DNA from: Streptomyces sp. CBMA156
GTDB taxonomy: Bacteria; Actinomycetota; Actinomycetes; Streptomycetales; Streptomycetaceae
Direction: 5' to 3'
Length of the DNA: 34,531 nucleotides
NCBI RefSeq assembly: GCF_014596515.1
Contig: NZ_MSJQ01000452.1
Span: 1 to 34,531, forward strand
In this document: positions 24,074-32,698 of the stretch, piece by piece
Numbering within the stretch: position 1 is the stretch's first letter
How the letters are laid out: the number at the start of each line of letters is the position of its first letter
Notes under the pieces: generated by a model
What the model saw: the letters and a program-made list of their open reading frames with translations, nothing else
Database searches by the model: none
What the model was told of the DNA's origin: nothing
Position numbers and translations under genes: made by a program

Positions 24074-24202
24074 GGCTATGTACACAGACATGCTCATGGC
24101 GCTCGTACTTTCTGGGCTCAATTGGTCGTCAAGGTCCCCGAGGTGGAAGAATTCAATCAGATGCGGGGCCCGTCGATCAAATCGATGCCCGAGAGTCGAA
24201 CC

Positions 24203-27200
24203 TCATTTCGATAAATGATGATCGTGTGAAAATTTCGACCGAAGTTCGGCGAGTGCGGAGCGAACTCGTGCGGCCTCGTCCGCGATGTCGACCTGCTCGG
24301 CCAAAGTCATGGCTGCCGTCAGGTGTGCGAGGGCGGCGAGGGGGTTTCCGGCTGCCGCCTCGCAGCGGCCCAGGCCGCGCAGTGCGGTCGCCTGCTCGCG
24401 GGCGGCGCCGATGGAGCCGGCCAGCTCAAGGGCGAGTGCGTGCTGATCCCGTGCCTCCGCGTGCCGGCCTGCGGCGAGCAGGGTCTGGCCCAGGCCGTTG
24501 CGACCGTCCGCCTCGTGGCGGACCGTTCCGGTCTCGCGAAAGATTGCCAGAGCCGACCGGTAGAGCGCGAGGGCGGTTTCGAGCTCTTCGGGGATTTCCA
24601 GAGTCCCGGCGAGATTCGTTCGGGCCGCGGAAAGGTCCAGCGGAGGAATGGTGCTGTCCCGGCCGTCCAGAAGGTGCTCGAATATGCCCCGTGCCATCGA
24701 AATCCGTCCGGCGCTGAGATGGACTTCACCGATGTTGTTCAGTGTCCGGAATTCAAGGATTCGGTCATCAAAGTTCCGGGCCAGCTGTAACGCGTCGTGG
24801 TAGACGGTGAGTGCCGAATCCTCGTCCCCCACGGAGCGGTGCAGAATGCCGATGTTGACGAGGCAGCGGGCGACGTTCCACCGGTCGCCCTGTTCCTCCC
24901 GAATGGCCAGCACTTCCTGCTGGATCGTGAGGGCCTCATGGAGCCGGGCCTGGTCCCATCGCACCCGGCCGAGCAGATTGAGGGCGTTTGCCGCCGCGTC
25001 CAGGTCGTCCTCCGCCCGGGCCAGGGACAGCCCGCGTTCGAGGGCCTCGGCCGCAGGCTCGTAGCGGGAGGCGGTGGCGAGCGTCGCGCCCAGATCGATC
25101 AGGGCCCGAGCCTCCTGCCGGTCGTTCGCCTGCGACCGCCAGTGCGTCGCGGCGGCCCGGTGCATGTCCTGGGCCTCGCTCCAGTAGGCCTCGGCGCCCA
25201 GGTGGCCGGCCAGGACGTGGGCGAGCCAGGCACTGCTCTCCGTGAGCCCGATGCGCGGTGCGTGGGCCGCCAGGGCGATCAAGCCGGCATGTTCATCTTC
25301 CAGCCAAGTCCTGGCGGATTCAGGAGAGTTGATCTCGAAATCGCCCAACAATCCTGCCGAGTCTTCGAGTTGTTGATCGCCTGGAAGCGGAGTTCTCGAT
25401 CTGTGTGGGTAGAGCAGGTGGTCGGCGCGGTCGGCGGCGTGCAGGGCGAAGCGGAGCAGTCGCCGGACCGCCGATTCCCGCTGATTCTCATCGACCCCCA
25501 AGGCGACGGCGAACTCCCTGAGAAGATCGTGGAGTTGATAGCGTTCGGGCGATATCTCCTGGATGAGATGGCAGTTCAGCAAAGCCTCCAGAACCTCATC
25601 CGTATCATCGAGAGTCCACCCGAACAGAGCCGCCGCCGCGTGCACGCCGAAATCCGGTCCGGGATACAGGCCGAGCAGCCGGAACGCCGATCGCTGGCTC
25701 GCGGAGAGGTACCGGTAGGAGACCTCGAAGACCCGGGCGATGCTGGAGGTGCCGCTGCGGATCTCGGCCAGTCGGCCGGTCTTGCGGGAGAGTCGCCGGG
25801 CGAGGTGGCGGAGGGTCCAGGACGGGCGGGCCTTGAAGCGGCTGGCGGCGATCTCGATGGCGAGGGGCAGGTAGCCGCAACGCTCGACTATCTCGATGAC
25901 GCTCCCGGTGTCCGTGGAGCGTTCGGGGCCCACCACGTCGGTGAACAGGGCGACGGCGTCGTCCACCGTCAGTACGTCCAGGAACACCGGTCGGGCGCCC
26001 GGGAGTTCGGTGAGGCGCTGGCGGCTGGTGACGATCACCAGGGCGGTCGGTGCGGGCGGCAGCAGCGGGCGCACCTGAGCGGCATTCGAGGCGTCGTCGA
26101 GCACGACGACCGCGCGGCGTGTGGAGAGCGCCTCGGCGCACAGGGTGAACACCTCGTCGGCGTCCAGCGGGATGGTGGTGGCGGGCACGCCGAGGCGTCT
26201 GAGCAGCAGGGTGCCCGCGGCCTCCGGGGTCAGTGGTGGCTGGTTGCCGACGTGGGCGCGCAGGTTGAGGTAGGCGTAGCCGTCCGGGAAGTGCTCGCGC
26301 ATCAGGTCGGCGGCGTGCAGGGCCAGGGTGGTCTTGCCGACCCCGGGCATGCCGAGGATCGCCGAGACGGTGACCACACCGCCGCGGGCGAGCCGGGCGT
26401 CCGGGCCGGGCAGCACCCGGCGGAGGTCGTCCTCCCGGCCGATCAGCCGGTGCTGTCCGGGGATGTCCGCGGGTGGGACGGTCCGGGAGCGGGGGGCCGG
26501 GGCGGCCTCGACCCGTTCCGGCGTGCCGGGGAGTGGTTCGCCGCGCAGCATGAGCCGGTGGAGCCAGGTGAGCCGTTCGCCGGGCTCGGTGGCGAAGTGG
26601 GCGTGCAGCAGACGGACGACAGCGGGGTAGACGGCCAGCGCGTCGGCCGGCCGGCCGGCGGCGTAGAGCGCGGTCATCAGGTGGCCGGCGAGCCGCTCGT
26701 CGGCGGGGCGGTCCTCGCGAAGGGCGGTGAGTTCGGGGATCAGTTCGGTGAAGCGGCCGATCCGCAGGTCGATCTCGATCCGGCGCAGTGTGGTGGTGAA
26801 GTGCTGGTCGGCCATGGCGGCACGGGTGGTCTGGGCCCAGGTGCCCGGCAGTCCGGCCAGGGGTTCGCCGCACCACAGGCTCGCGGCGCGGCTCAGTACG
26901 GTTCTGGCCTGGTGGTCCTGTCCGTTCTCGGCGAGTAGTCCGGCTTGGTCGGAGAGGTCCAGATACCGATGCCAGTCAATCAGCAGCGGGTCCGCCCGCA
27001 AGGTGTACGTGTGCGACCAGGTGTCGATCGCGGGTGCTTCGCGGAGGTCATTCGCCCCGGCGGCCTGGGCCGCCCGTCTCAGCAGCGCGCGCAGATGGGA
27101 AACATGGCTGTACAGGCTGGTCAGTGCGCTGGGCGGAGGGTCCTCGCCCCACAGTCTGTATACGAGCGAGTCGTGGGAGAGCCGCCTTCCGGGCTCCAGG

Positions 27201-27298
27201 GCCAGGGCCGCCAGCAGCTGTCGGCGCTTGTCGGACGGAATCGCCAATTGCTCGCCGTTTACCGATAGTTCAACTGAACCCAGGAGATGGAACTTCAC
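24203..27298 (-). CDS. AfsR/SARP family regulator (SARP-NB-ARC-TPR)
   Basis: The protein has 1031 residues and the domain order of AfsR. A winged-helix OmpR-like DNA-binding domain (about 1-95; RRQLLAALALEPGRRLSHDSLVYRLWGE, read in parts) comes first, then a bacterial transcriptional activation domain (about 105-250). An NB-ARC ATPase follows, with Walker A GMPGVGKTT at 316-324 and VVLDDAS as Walker B. About 300 residues of TPR repeats end the protein (for example ALNLLGRVRWDQARLHEALTIQQ). Such proteins switch on antibiotic or developmental genes after ATP- and phosphorylation-dependent activation. No biosynthetic genes are visible nearby, so its target is unknown. The start is GTG 27298. Divergent to it lies a second NB-ARC/TPR protein without the DNA-binding part. 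Confidence 0.92.
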   Translation of the reverse strand: MKFHLLGSVELSVNGEQLAIPSDKRRQLLAALALEPGRRLSHDSLVYRLWGEDPPPSALTSLYSHVSHLRALLRRAAQAAGANDLREAPAIDTWSHTYTLRADPLLIDWHRYLDLSDQAGLLAENGQDHQARTVLSRAASLWCGEPLAGLPGTWAQTTRAAMADQHFTTTLRRIEIDLRIGRFTELIPELTALREDRPADERLAGHLMTALYAAGRPADALAVYPAVVRLLHAHFATEPGERLTWLHRLMLRGEPLPGTPERVEAAPAPRSRTVPPADIPGQHRLIGREDDLRRVLPGPDARLARGGVVTVSAILGMPGVGKTTLALHAADLMREHFPDGYAYLNLRAHVGNQPPLTPEAAGTLLLRRLGVPATTIPLDADEVFTLCAEALSTRRAVVVLDDASNAAQVRPLLPPAPTALVIVTSRQRLTELPGARPVFLDVLTVDDAVALFTDVVGPERSTDTGSVIEIVERCGYLPLAIEIAASRFKARPSWTLRHLARRLSRKTGRLAEIRSGTSSIARVFEVSYRYLSASQRSAFRLLGLYPGPDFGVHAAAALFGWTLDDTDEVLEALLNCHLIQEISPERYQLHDLLREFAVALGVDENQRESAVRRLLRFALHAADRADHLLYPHRSRTPLPGDQQLEDSAGLLGDFEINSPESARTWLEDEHAGLIALAAHAPRIGLTESSAWLAHVLAGHLGAEAYWSEAQDMHRAAATHWRSQANDRQEARALIDLGATLATASRYEPAAEALERGLSLARAEDDLDAAANALNLLGRVRWDQARLHEALTIQQEVLAIREEQGDRWNVARCLVNIGILHRSVGDEDSALTVYHDALQLARNFDDRILEFRTLNNIGEVHLSAGRISMARGIFEHLLDGRDSTIPPLDLSAARTNLAGTLEIPEELETALALYRSALAIFRETGTVRHEADGRNGLGQTLLAAGRHAEARDQHALALELAGSIGAAREQATALRGLGRCEAAAGNPLAALAHLTAAMTLAEQVDIADEAARVRSALAELRSKFSHDHHLSK

Positions 27299-27421
27299 GC
27301 GACGCCCCCCGCCGGTTGGCTACCAGCTTGCCGTGTCGCGGGTGAGCATCGCATGAGCCCGGGGTAATCGGCCATACCACCGTCGGGTTCCATGACCACG
27401 CTTTTGGGAATATTCTCGACT

Positions 27422-27434
27422 TGACGACACGTCA
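27422..27434. promoter_or_regulatory. Inverted repeat between the SARP and STAND genes
   Basis: TGACGACACGTCA is a perfect TGACG/CGTCA repeat with a 3-bp spacer, in the AT-richer 207-bp gap between two divergent regulators. It is a candidate operator. No convincing -35/-10 pair could be fixed in this gap. Confidence 0.35.
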
Positions 27435-27505
27435 TCTGCTAGCGCCATAGCGATAATTCGTCCGAGGCCGGGGGGCCCAGTGACAGGATCGACCGCGTCC
27501 GGCAG

Positions 27506-29410
27506 GTGCCGGTGAACGACGTCAACCTGCCGTACGGAGTGGTGCGGAACTCGCTGGCCGGTGCCGCGACGGTCTCCGGCCCGGTGGTGCAGGCCGGTTC
27601 GATCCACGGTGGGCTTCATCTGCACGGGCCGCCCGCCCTGCCCACGCCACGGCAACTGCCGCCCTGTCCACGCCGGCTGGTCGGGCGTGAGGCCGATCTG
27701 GCGGCACTGGACCGCTCGTTGGCGCCCGACACCGGGTTCGCGGACGCCACCGTCGTGGTGACCGGCCCCGCCGGGGTCGGGAAGACGGCACTGGCCGCGC
27801 AGTGGCTGCGCGGCCAGGCCGGCCGCTTCCCGGACGGCCAGCTGTACGCGGACCTGCGCGGCCACGCGCCCGGTGGTCCCGCTGACCCGGCCGAGGCCCT
27901 CGGCGGCTTCCTGCGCGCCTTCGGGATCTCTCCGGTGCCGGTGAGCCTGGAGGAGGGCGTCGCGCTCTGGCGCTCGCTGGCGGCGGAGCGGCGGATCGCG
28001 GTTCTGCTGGACAACGCCTCGACGGCCGCCCAGGTGCGGCCGTTGCTGCCGGGCACGGACCACACGGTGGTCGTGGTGACCAGCCGTCGCCGGCTCACCG
28101 GGCTGGGCATCGACGGCGCGGTGTTCCGGCTGCTTGGCCCGCTCGCCACGGCGGCCTCCACCGAGATCCTCGCCGAGCGGGTCGGCAGGAGCAGGGTGGT
28201 CGACGAGAGCGCCGCCGCTGCCGAGGTGGTGGACGCCTGCGCAGGGCTGCCGCTCGCGATCTGCCTGGCAGCGGCACGCATCGCGGCTCGCCCGGCCCAG
28301 TCGCTCGCGGCGACCGCCGAGATGCTCGGGCGCGGCACCGACCGGCTGGCGGCGCTGAACGTGGAGGGTGAGACGGTGCAGGATCTCCTGGACGCCTCGT
28401 ACGGAGTGCTGGAACCGGACGCCGCCCGGCTCTACGGGCTGCTGGGGCTGCTGCCCTTCCCCGTGTTCACGCTGGAGAACGCCGCGGTGCTCGCGGACGT
28501 GGACCTGGCGGCGGCCGACCGGTTGCTGGACGGCCTGATGGACGTGCACCTCATGGAGGAGACCGGGCCCGGTCGGTTCCGCTTCCACGACCTGGTGCGG
28601 CTGCACGCCCGGGCGCACGGGGCGCAGGTCAGGGACACCCCGCCCGCCAGAGCCGCACTCGACCGGATCGTCGACTGGTACCTCGCCACGGCCACGGCCG
28701 CCGAGGCGGTCGTCTCGCCGAGCCATCGCACCCTCGCCCGTGACTACCGCACCCGTTCCGTCCACCCGGCCAGGGAGTTCGAGGGGGATGTGGGGGCCCT
28801 GGAGTGGCTCGACGCGGAACGCGACCGGCTCGCCGAGGTCCTGCGCTGGTGCGAGGAACTGGACCGTCCCGCGGCCGCGTGGCAACTCGCCGACGCCATG
28901 TGGCCGTTGTTCCTGCGGCTGCGTCCGGTGCGGCTGTGGGTCGAGGCCCACCGGATCGGTCGGCGGGCCGCCCGGGCGGCCGGTTCCCGCAGCGGAGAGC
29001 TGCGGATGCTCACCAGCGGCGGGAACGGCCTGCGGAACGCGGGCGAGGGGGAGGAGGCGGCGCGCTGGTTCACCGAAGCCCTCCACCTCGCCCGGGACAC
29101 GTGTCGTCCGCTGGCCGAGGCGGACGCGCTGTACGGGCTCAGCCAGACCCATCGGATGGCCGGTGAGCTGGACGAGGCCGCCGACTGCCTGCACGAGGTG
29201 GTCCGGCTCCGCGAGGCCGAGGCCTACCTGCGCGGTGCGGCGCTGGCCCGGCTGGCGTGCGGCGAGGTGCTGCTGCTGGCGGACCGGGTGGCCGAGGCGG
29301 TGGAGCCGATCGAGCGGGCGGGCCGCGAACTGGCCTCGATCGAGGACGACTACGAGGCGGCCCGCGCGACGGCCTTCCTCGGCCTGGCGCACGGCCGGCT
29401 GGGCGCGTAG
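27506..29410 (+). CDS. NB-ARC/TPR (STAND) protein, cut short by an in-frame amber codon
   Basis: The product has 634 residues. The N-terminus has the short motif SGPVVQAGSIHGGLHLH (about 24-40), found at the front of many Streptomyces STAND proteins. An NB-ARC ATPase follows, with Walker A GPAGVGKTA at 87-95, VLLDNAS as Walker B and GLPLAI near residue 251. A winged-helix part and TPR repeats come last. It lacks the SARP DNA-binding domain. TAG at 29408-29410 stops translation inside a TPR repeat. The same frame goes on for 88 more sense codons with clear TPR character, so the protein is truncated compared with its ancestor, or the codon is read through. It starts at GTG 27506 or GTG 27512. 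STAND proteins act as switch-like signal sensors; the partner is unknown. Confidence 0.8.
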   Translation: MPVNDVNLPYGVVRNSLAGAATVSGPVVQAGSIHGGLHLHGPPALPTPRQLPPCPRRLVGREADLAALDRSLAPDTGFADATVVVTGPAGVGKTALAAQWLRGQAGRFPDGQLYADLRGHAPGGPADPAEALGGFLRAFGISPVPVSLEEGVALWRSLAAERRIAVLLDNASTAAQVRPLLPGTDHTVVVVTSRRRLTGLGIDGAVFRLLGPLATAASTEILAERVGRSRVVDESAAAAEVVDACAGLPLAICLAAARIAARPAQSLAATAEMLGRGTDRLAALNVEGETVQDLLDASYGVLEPDAARLYGLLGLLPFPVFTLENAAVLADVDLAAADRLLDGLMDVHLMEETGPGRFRFHDLVRLHARAHGAQVRDTPPARAALDRIVDWYLATATAAEAVVSPSHRTLARDYRTRSVHPAREFEGDVGALEWLDAERDRLAEVLRWCEELDRPAAAWQLADAMWPLFLRLRPVRLWVEAHRIGRRAARAAGSRSGELRMLTSGGNGLRNAGEGEEAARWFTEALHLARDTCRPLAEADALYGLSQTHRMAGELDEAADCLHEVVRLREAEAYLRGAALARLACGEVLLLADRVAEAVEPIERAGRELASIEDDYEAARATAFLGLAHGRLGA

Positions 29411-29677
29411 GAGCTCGCCGAGACCCGGTTCGAGGAGGCCCTCGTGGCCTTCCGGGCCCGGCTCTCCGGCCACTGGGAGGCGCGGACGCTGGAGTTCGCC
29501 GGTCAGGTCGAGGAACTGCGCGGACGTCCCGAGGCGGCGCGCGCCCGTTTCGAGCAGTCCTTGGCGCGGTACCAGGAGATCCGTGCCGTGGCCGAGGCGG
29601 CCAGACTGGCCGACCGCCTCGGCGGCTACGGCGCGGACTCCGCCGTCACCCCCCGTCCCGGCGACCCCGGGACGTGA
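29411..29677 (+). other. In-frame continuation of the STAND gene beyond the amber codon
   Basis: Directly after the TAG, the frame encodes ELAETRFEEALVAFRARL, then REIR-like helical TPR sequence (ARFEQSLARYQEIRAVAEAARLADRL read in parts), and ends at TGA 29677. Helix periodicity and codon bias match the gene before the stop. The last 32 bp overlap the convergent gene at 29646-30224. Confidence 0.7.
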
Positions 29678-30224
29678 GCCGGCTCCACCCGGAGCCCGGG
29701 CAGTGGCACCCGGCGGCGCTGACCCGGTCGAGGTCGGTCAGTGCCCGTCCGGCCGCGAGCCATGCGTGCGCCAGCGAGCCGAGGGTCGGCGGCGGGACCG
29801 GCTCACCGGCCGGGGCGCAGGACCGCAGGACGAGCCGTGCCCCGGTCCGGGCGAGCACCAGCACCGTCCTCGTGCGGTGTTCGGCGGTGGCGACCGCGCA
29901 TCCGGGATGCGCCGACAGCACCGCCGCGAGCCGCGCGTGGACGTCCGGTGCCGGAACCTGTCCGAGGTGCAGCACGTCGGCGTGCCGGCGCCAGCGGAAC
30001 CCTTCCGGCTCGGAGAGGTCGAGCACGAGGTGCTCGTCCACGAACCCGGCCCCCGGCGGTCCGTCCGGCAACGTGGACGCCGGGTCCGCCGGGTTCGCGG
30101 CCAGCAGGCCGTGGCGGACACCGGTCGTGGACACCACCCGGGCCTCGAACAGGGTGGCCGGCCCGGTGTCCTTCCCCGGGCCCCGGATCGGCACGAGGCG
30201 CACGGTGTGCAGCGCGGCCGTCAC
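29646..30224 (-). CDS. Hypothetical protein coupled to the GT-B-like gene
   Basis: The protein has 192 residues and begins with GTG 30224, whose bases overlap the stop of the upstream gene (GTGA), so it is translationally coupled to it. I cannot assign a family. Visible features are an N-terminal beta-rich part (VRLVPIRGPGKDTGPATLFEA), the phrase DEHLVLDLSEPEGFRWRRHADVLHLGQ in the middle read in parts, and a Cys/His pair CHC near the C-terminus. There is no signal peptide and no membrane segment. The 3' end overlaps the convergent STAND frame by 32 bp, which is unusual and supports the idea that the STAND tail is no longer under selection, or that this gene has extended. Confidence 0.6.
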   Translation of the reverse strand: MTAALHTVRLVPIRGPGKDTGPATLFEARVVSTTGVRHGLLAANPADPASTLPDGPPGAGFVDEHLVLDLSEPEGFRWRRHADVLHLGQVPAPDVHARLAAVLSAHPGCAVATAEHRTRTVLVLARTGARLVLRSCAPAGEPVPPPTLGSLAHAWLAAGRALTDLDRVSAAGCHCPGSGWSRLTSRGRRDGG

Positions 30225-31495
30225 CCGGCCCGCCGCGACTCGGCCGCCGCGATCGCGTCCAGCGGCTCGGGCAGCGGGAGCGGCTGCGGATCCGGGGTGT
30301 GCGCCGGCTGACCCAGTCCGAGGACCCGGTACAGCAGCCGGCGGGCGTTCCGGTCGAAGCGGCCCGGCTCGGAGCTGATCCGGGCGGCGATGGCCGCGTA
30401 GTCCTCCGGGCGGTACTGCTCGGCGGCATAGGCGAGTTGGCCGGTGAGTGGATGCCCGGGCGCGAGTGCGGGCGCGGTGCCGGCGAGCTGCGCGGCCGGC
30501 GAGCGCGGGTTGACGTGCCGGTGCGGGTACTCGGCGAGCAGGACGGGCGCGCCGGTCATCGCACCGTACAGGGTGACCGAGCCGTGGTCCCCGATGACGA
30601 AGTCGGCGGCGACCAGCAGCGGCCGCCAGTCCGTCTCGGGCGGGATCACCGTGACGGCGCCCCGGGCGGTGGCCTTCGCCCAGGAGTGCACCGCGTAGGC
30701 CGAGTGTCTGGCGGCGATGTTGGGGTGGGCCAGCAGGACGGCCCGGTAGCCGTGCCGGGGCAGTTCCGTGGTCAGCCTGGGCAGTACGGCGTCGAGCCGG
30801 GTGAAGAGCGAGCCGTCCCCCCAGGTGGAGGAGACCAGGACCAGCTTCTCCTCCGGTCGCAGCCCCAGCGCGGCCCGGTAGCGCTCCCGGTGCGGCAGTG
30901 CGGCGGCGATCCGGTCGTAGCAGGGGTCGCCGACCACCTCGGCGATCGGCAGGGCCTCCGGGCAGCTGCGCCGGAGTTCGAACAGTTCCTCCTCGTGGGC
31001 CAGTGCGAACGCGGCGGGGACGAGCCGCCCCTCCCAGTAGAGGTAGTCGGGACCGAGCCCGATGGCAGCCCGCTCGCCGTCCGGACCGGTGCGCCGGGAC
31101 AGCTTGATGTTCCCCGCCCCGTGCGGCAGCCGGACGACCGGGCCGTGCAGCTGCTCGATCCCCTGGGAACCGGCGGCGAGCACCAGGTCGAACTCGTGCC
31201 GGACCGCCTGCTCCCACGGCAGTACGGTGCCGCCCAGCGCCCGGAGGACCTCCGCGGTGCCCCCGTTGAACGTGTGCGGTGCCACCGTGAACTGCACGTG
31301 GATCCTCAGGTCCGAGGCGAGCAGCGCGTAGAAGTCGTGCAGCCGCTTCGCGTACACCATCGTCTGCGCGACCACGAGCACTTCCTTGCGGTCCCGCAGG
31401 GTCTCCCACGGCCCGTTGTTGCTCCAGGCGGCCGTCGTGGCCGCGCGCTCCCCGTTCGTCGGTGTGGTGTCCTGTTCCCCGTGCACCAAGGTCAT
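30221..31495 (-). CDS. GT-B fold protein, CDP-glycerol glycerophosphotransferase-like
   Basis: The protein has 424 residues. The ATG at 31495 is preceded by a strong purine run (GGAGGGGGAGAAGG); the open frame above it is non-coding. Two Rossmann-like halves are suggested. The N-terminal half runs from VLVVAQTMVYAKRLHDFYALL to VRLPHGAG. The C-terminal half has VLVSSTWGDGSLFTRLD (about 220-240), VLLAHPN, and then ADFVIGDHGSVTLYGAMTGAPVLLAEYP, which resembles the nucleotide-binding end of TagF/TagB-type teichoic-acid transferases (typically DYSS or DHGS for phosphate contact). The likely role is transfer of a sugar or polyol-phosphate unit onto a cell-surface or small-molecule acceptor, but this is inference. 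It forms a coupled pair with the gene at 29646-30224. Confidence 0.6.
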   Translation of the reverse strand: MTLVHGEQDTTPTNGERAATTAAWSNNGPWETLRDRKEVLVVAQTMVYAKRLHDFYALLASDLRIHVQFTVAPHTFNGGTAEVLRALGGTVLPWEQAVRHEFDLVLAAGSQGIEQLHGPVVRLPHGAGNIKLSRRTGPDGERAAIGLGPDYLYWEGRLVPAAFALAHEEELFELRRSCPEALPIAEVVGDPCYDRIAAALPHRERYRAALGLRPEEKLVLVSSTWGDGSLFTRLDAVLPRLTTELPRHGYRAVLLAHPNIAARHSAYAVHSWAKATARGAVTVIPPETDWRPLLVAADFVIGDHGSVTLYGAMTGAPVLLAEYPHRHVNPRSPAAQLAGTAPALAPGHPLTGQLAYAAEQYRPEDYAAIAARISSEPGRFDRNARRLLYRVLGLGQPAHTPDPQPLPLPEPLDAIAAAESRRAG

Positions 31496-31540
31496 CCTTC
31501 TCCCCCTCCTTGATCCCAGGCCGAGGCCGTCGACCGGCCC

Positions 31541-31558
31541 CGGGGACGATGGTCCCCG
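31541..31558. promoter_or_regulatory. Inverted repeat upstream of the GT-B-like gene
   Basis: CGGGGAC at 31541-31547 pairs with GTCCCCG at 31552-31558 over a 4-bp spacer, about 45 bp upstream of the start codon. It may be an operator or a leader hairpin. It is the only clear structure in 31496-31650. Confidence 0.4.
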
Positions 31559-31655
31559 CGCCGTCTGGCGGATTCCATGAGGCGATCTGGTCGGTGCTTG
31601 CGGAAACCTTGTGTCCACTTCTCCGCACCGGTGGAGGCCCCCGGAAGGCCGGAAG

Positions 31656-31690
31656 GGTACTGAGTTCCTTTACGAGGGGTACTGAGTGCC
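31656..31690. promoter_or_regulatory. Two GGTACTGAGTNCC operators and candidate etf promoter
   Basis: GGTACTGAGTTCC at 31656-31668 and GGTACTGAGTGCC at 31678-31690 are 22 bp apart. TTTACG (31669-31674) and TATTCT (31692-31697) make a possible plus-strand -35/-10 pair with a 17-bp spacer that contains the second site. This would give a leader of about 160 nt before etfB. Confidence 0.6.
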
Positions 31691-31792
31691 GTATTCTCTC
31701 GGTGGAGCCTCTGACGCCAGTCGAAGGAGAGCCGACACGGTATGCCGGTCCAGGTGGCGCTTGTGGCGCGCGGGTCGTTCCGGGCCGGGCTT

Positions 31793-31805
31793 GGCACTCA
31801 GTACC
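31793..31805. promoter_or_regulatory. Third operator copy upstream of etfB
   Basis: GGCACTCAGTACC is the same 13-bp near-palindrome in reverse orientation, 63 bp before the etfB start codon. Confidence 0.6.
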
Positions 31806-31867
31806 CTCGGCATGACTGAGGCCCTGGATTTCAGTGCACCCGCGCACCCGTGACAGGAGAACCGCTC

Positions 31868-32653
31868 ATGAGCTTGAGGATCGTTGTCTGTGTGAAGCAC
31901 GTGCCGGATGCGACGGGTGACCGTCGTTTCGCGGACGACCTCACCACTGACCGGGAGGGTGTGGACGGCCTCCTGTCGGAGCTGGACGAGTACGGCGTGG
32001 AGCAGGCGCTGCGGATCGCGGAGGCGAACGATGGCGCCGAGGTGACGGTGCTGACGGTGGGGCCGGACGACGCGAAGGACGCGTTGCGCAAGGCGCTGTC
32101 GATGGGTGCGGACAAGGCCGTGCACGTGAACGACGATGACATCCACGGTTCGGACGTGATCGGGACGTCGGCGGTCCTGGCGAAGGCGCTGGAGCTGACC
32201 GGGTTCGATCTGGTGATCGGTGGGATGGCGTCGACGGACGGCACGATGGGTGTGCTGCCGGCGTTGCTGGCGGAGCGTCTGGGGGTGCCGCAGGTGACGC
32301 TGCTGTCGGAGGTGTCGGTCGAGGGCGGCGTGGTGAAGGGCCGTCGGGACGGTGACGCGGCGACGGAGCTGGTCGAGGCGGCGCTGCCGGCGGTGGTCTC
32401 GGTGACGGACCAGTCGGGCGAGGCCCGGTACCCGTCGTTCAAGGGGATCATGGCGGCGAAGAAGAAGCCGGTGCGGTCGCTGGACCTGGATGACCTGGGC
32501 ATCGAGGCGGACGAGGTCGGCCTGACGGGTTCGTGGACGGCGGTGGAGTCGGCGGCGGCACGCCCGGCGCGCACCGCGGGCACGGTCGTCAAGGACGAGG
32601 GCGAGGGCGGCACGCAGCTCGCGGCCTTCCTCGCCGGCCAGAAGTTCATCTGA
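31868..32653 (+). CDS. etfB: Electron transfer flavoprotein subunit beta
   Basis: The protein has 261 residues, the standard length. The start is ATG 31868, with AGGAGA 7 nt before it; the six extra codons upstream lack such a site. The N-terminus SLRIVVCVKHVPD and the segment LDEYGVEQALRIAEAN are typical of EtfB. GGMASTDGTMGVLPALLAERLG (about 117-138) belongs to the AMP-binding half, and YPSFKGIMAAKKKPV is the EtfB recognition loop, which docks onto acyl-CoA dehydrogenases. With EtfA it carries electrons from these dehydrogenases to the respiratory chain. Codon choice leans to G-ending codons, unlike etfA. The gap to etfA is 45 bp. Confidence 0.97.
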   Translation: MSLRIVVCVKHVPDATGDRRFADDLTTDREGVDGLLSELDEYGVEQALRIAEANDGAEVTVLTVGPDDAKDALRKALSMGADKAVHVNDDDIHGSDVIGTSAVLAKALELTGFDLVIGGMASTDGTMGVLPALLAERLGVPQVTLLSEVSVEGGVVKGRRDGDAATELVEAALPAVVSVTDQSGEARYPSFKGIMAAKKKPVRSLDLDDLGIEADEVGLTGSWTAVESAAARPARTAGTVVKDEGEGGTQLAAFLAGQKFI

Positions 32654-32698
32654 GCCGCCCCCACCCCCCGACCCAGCGAAACACGGAGACATTGAGCA

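Noticed and set aside
24203..29677. An antibiotic biosynthetic cluster suggested by the SARP regulator
   Set aside because: No polyketide, peptide-synthetase, terpene or RiPP enzyme is encoded in the window.
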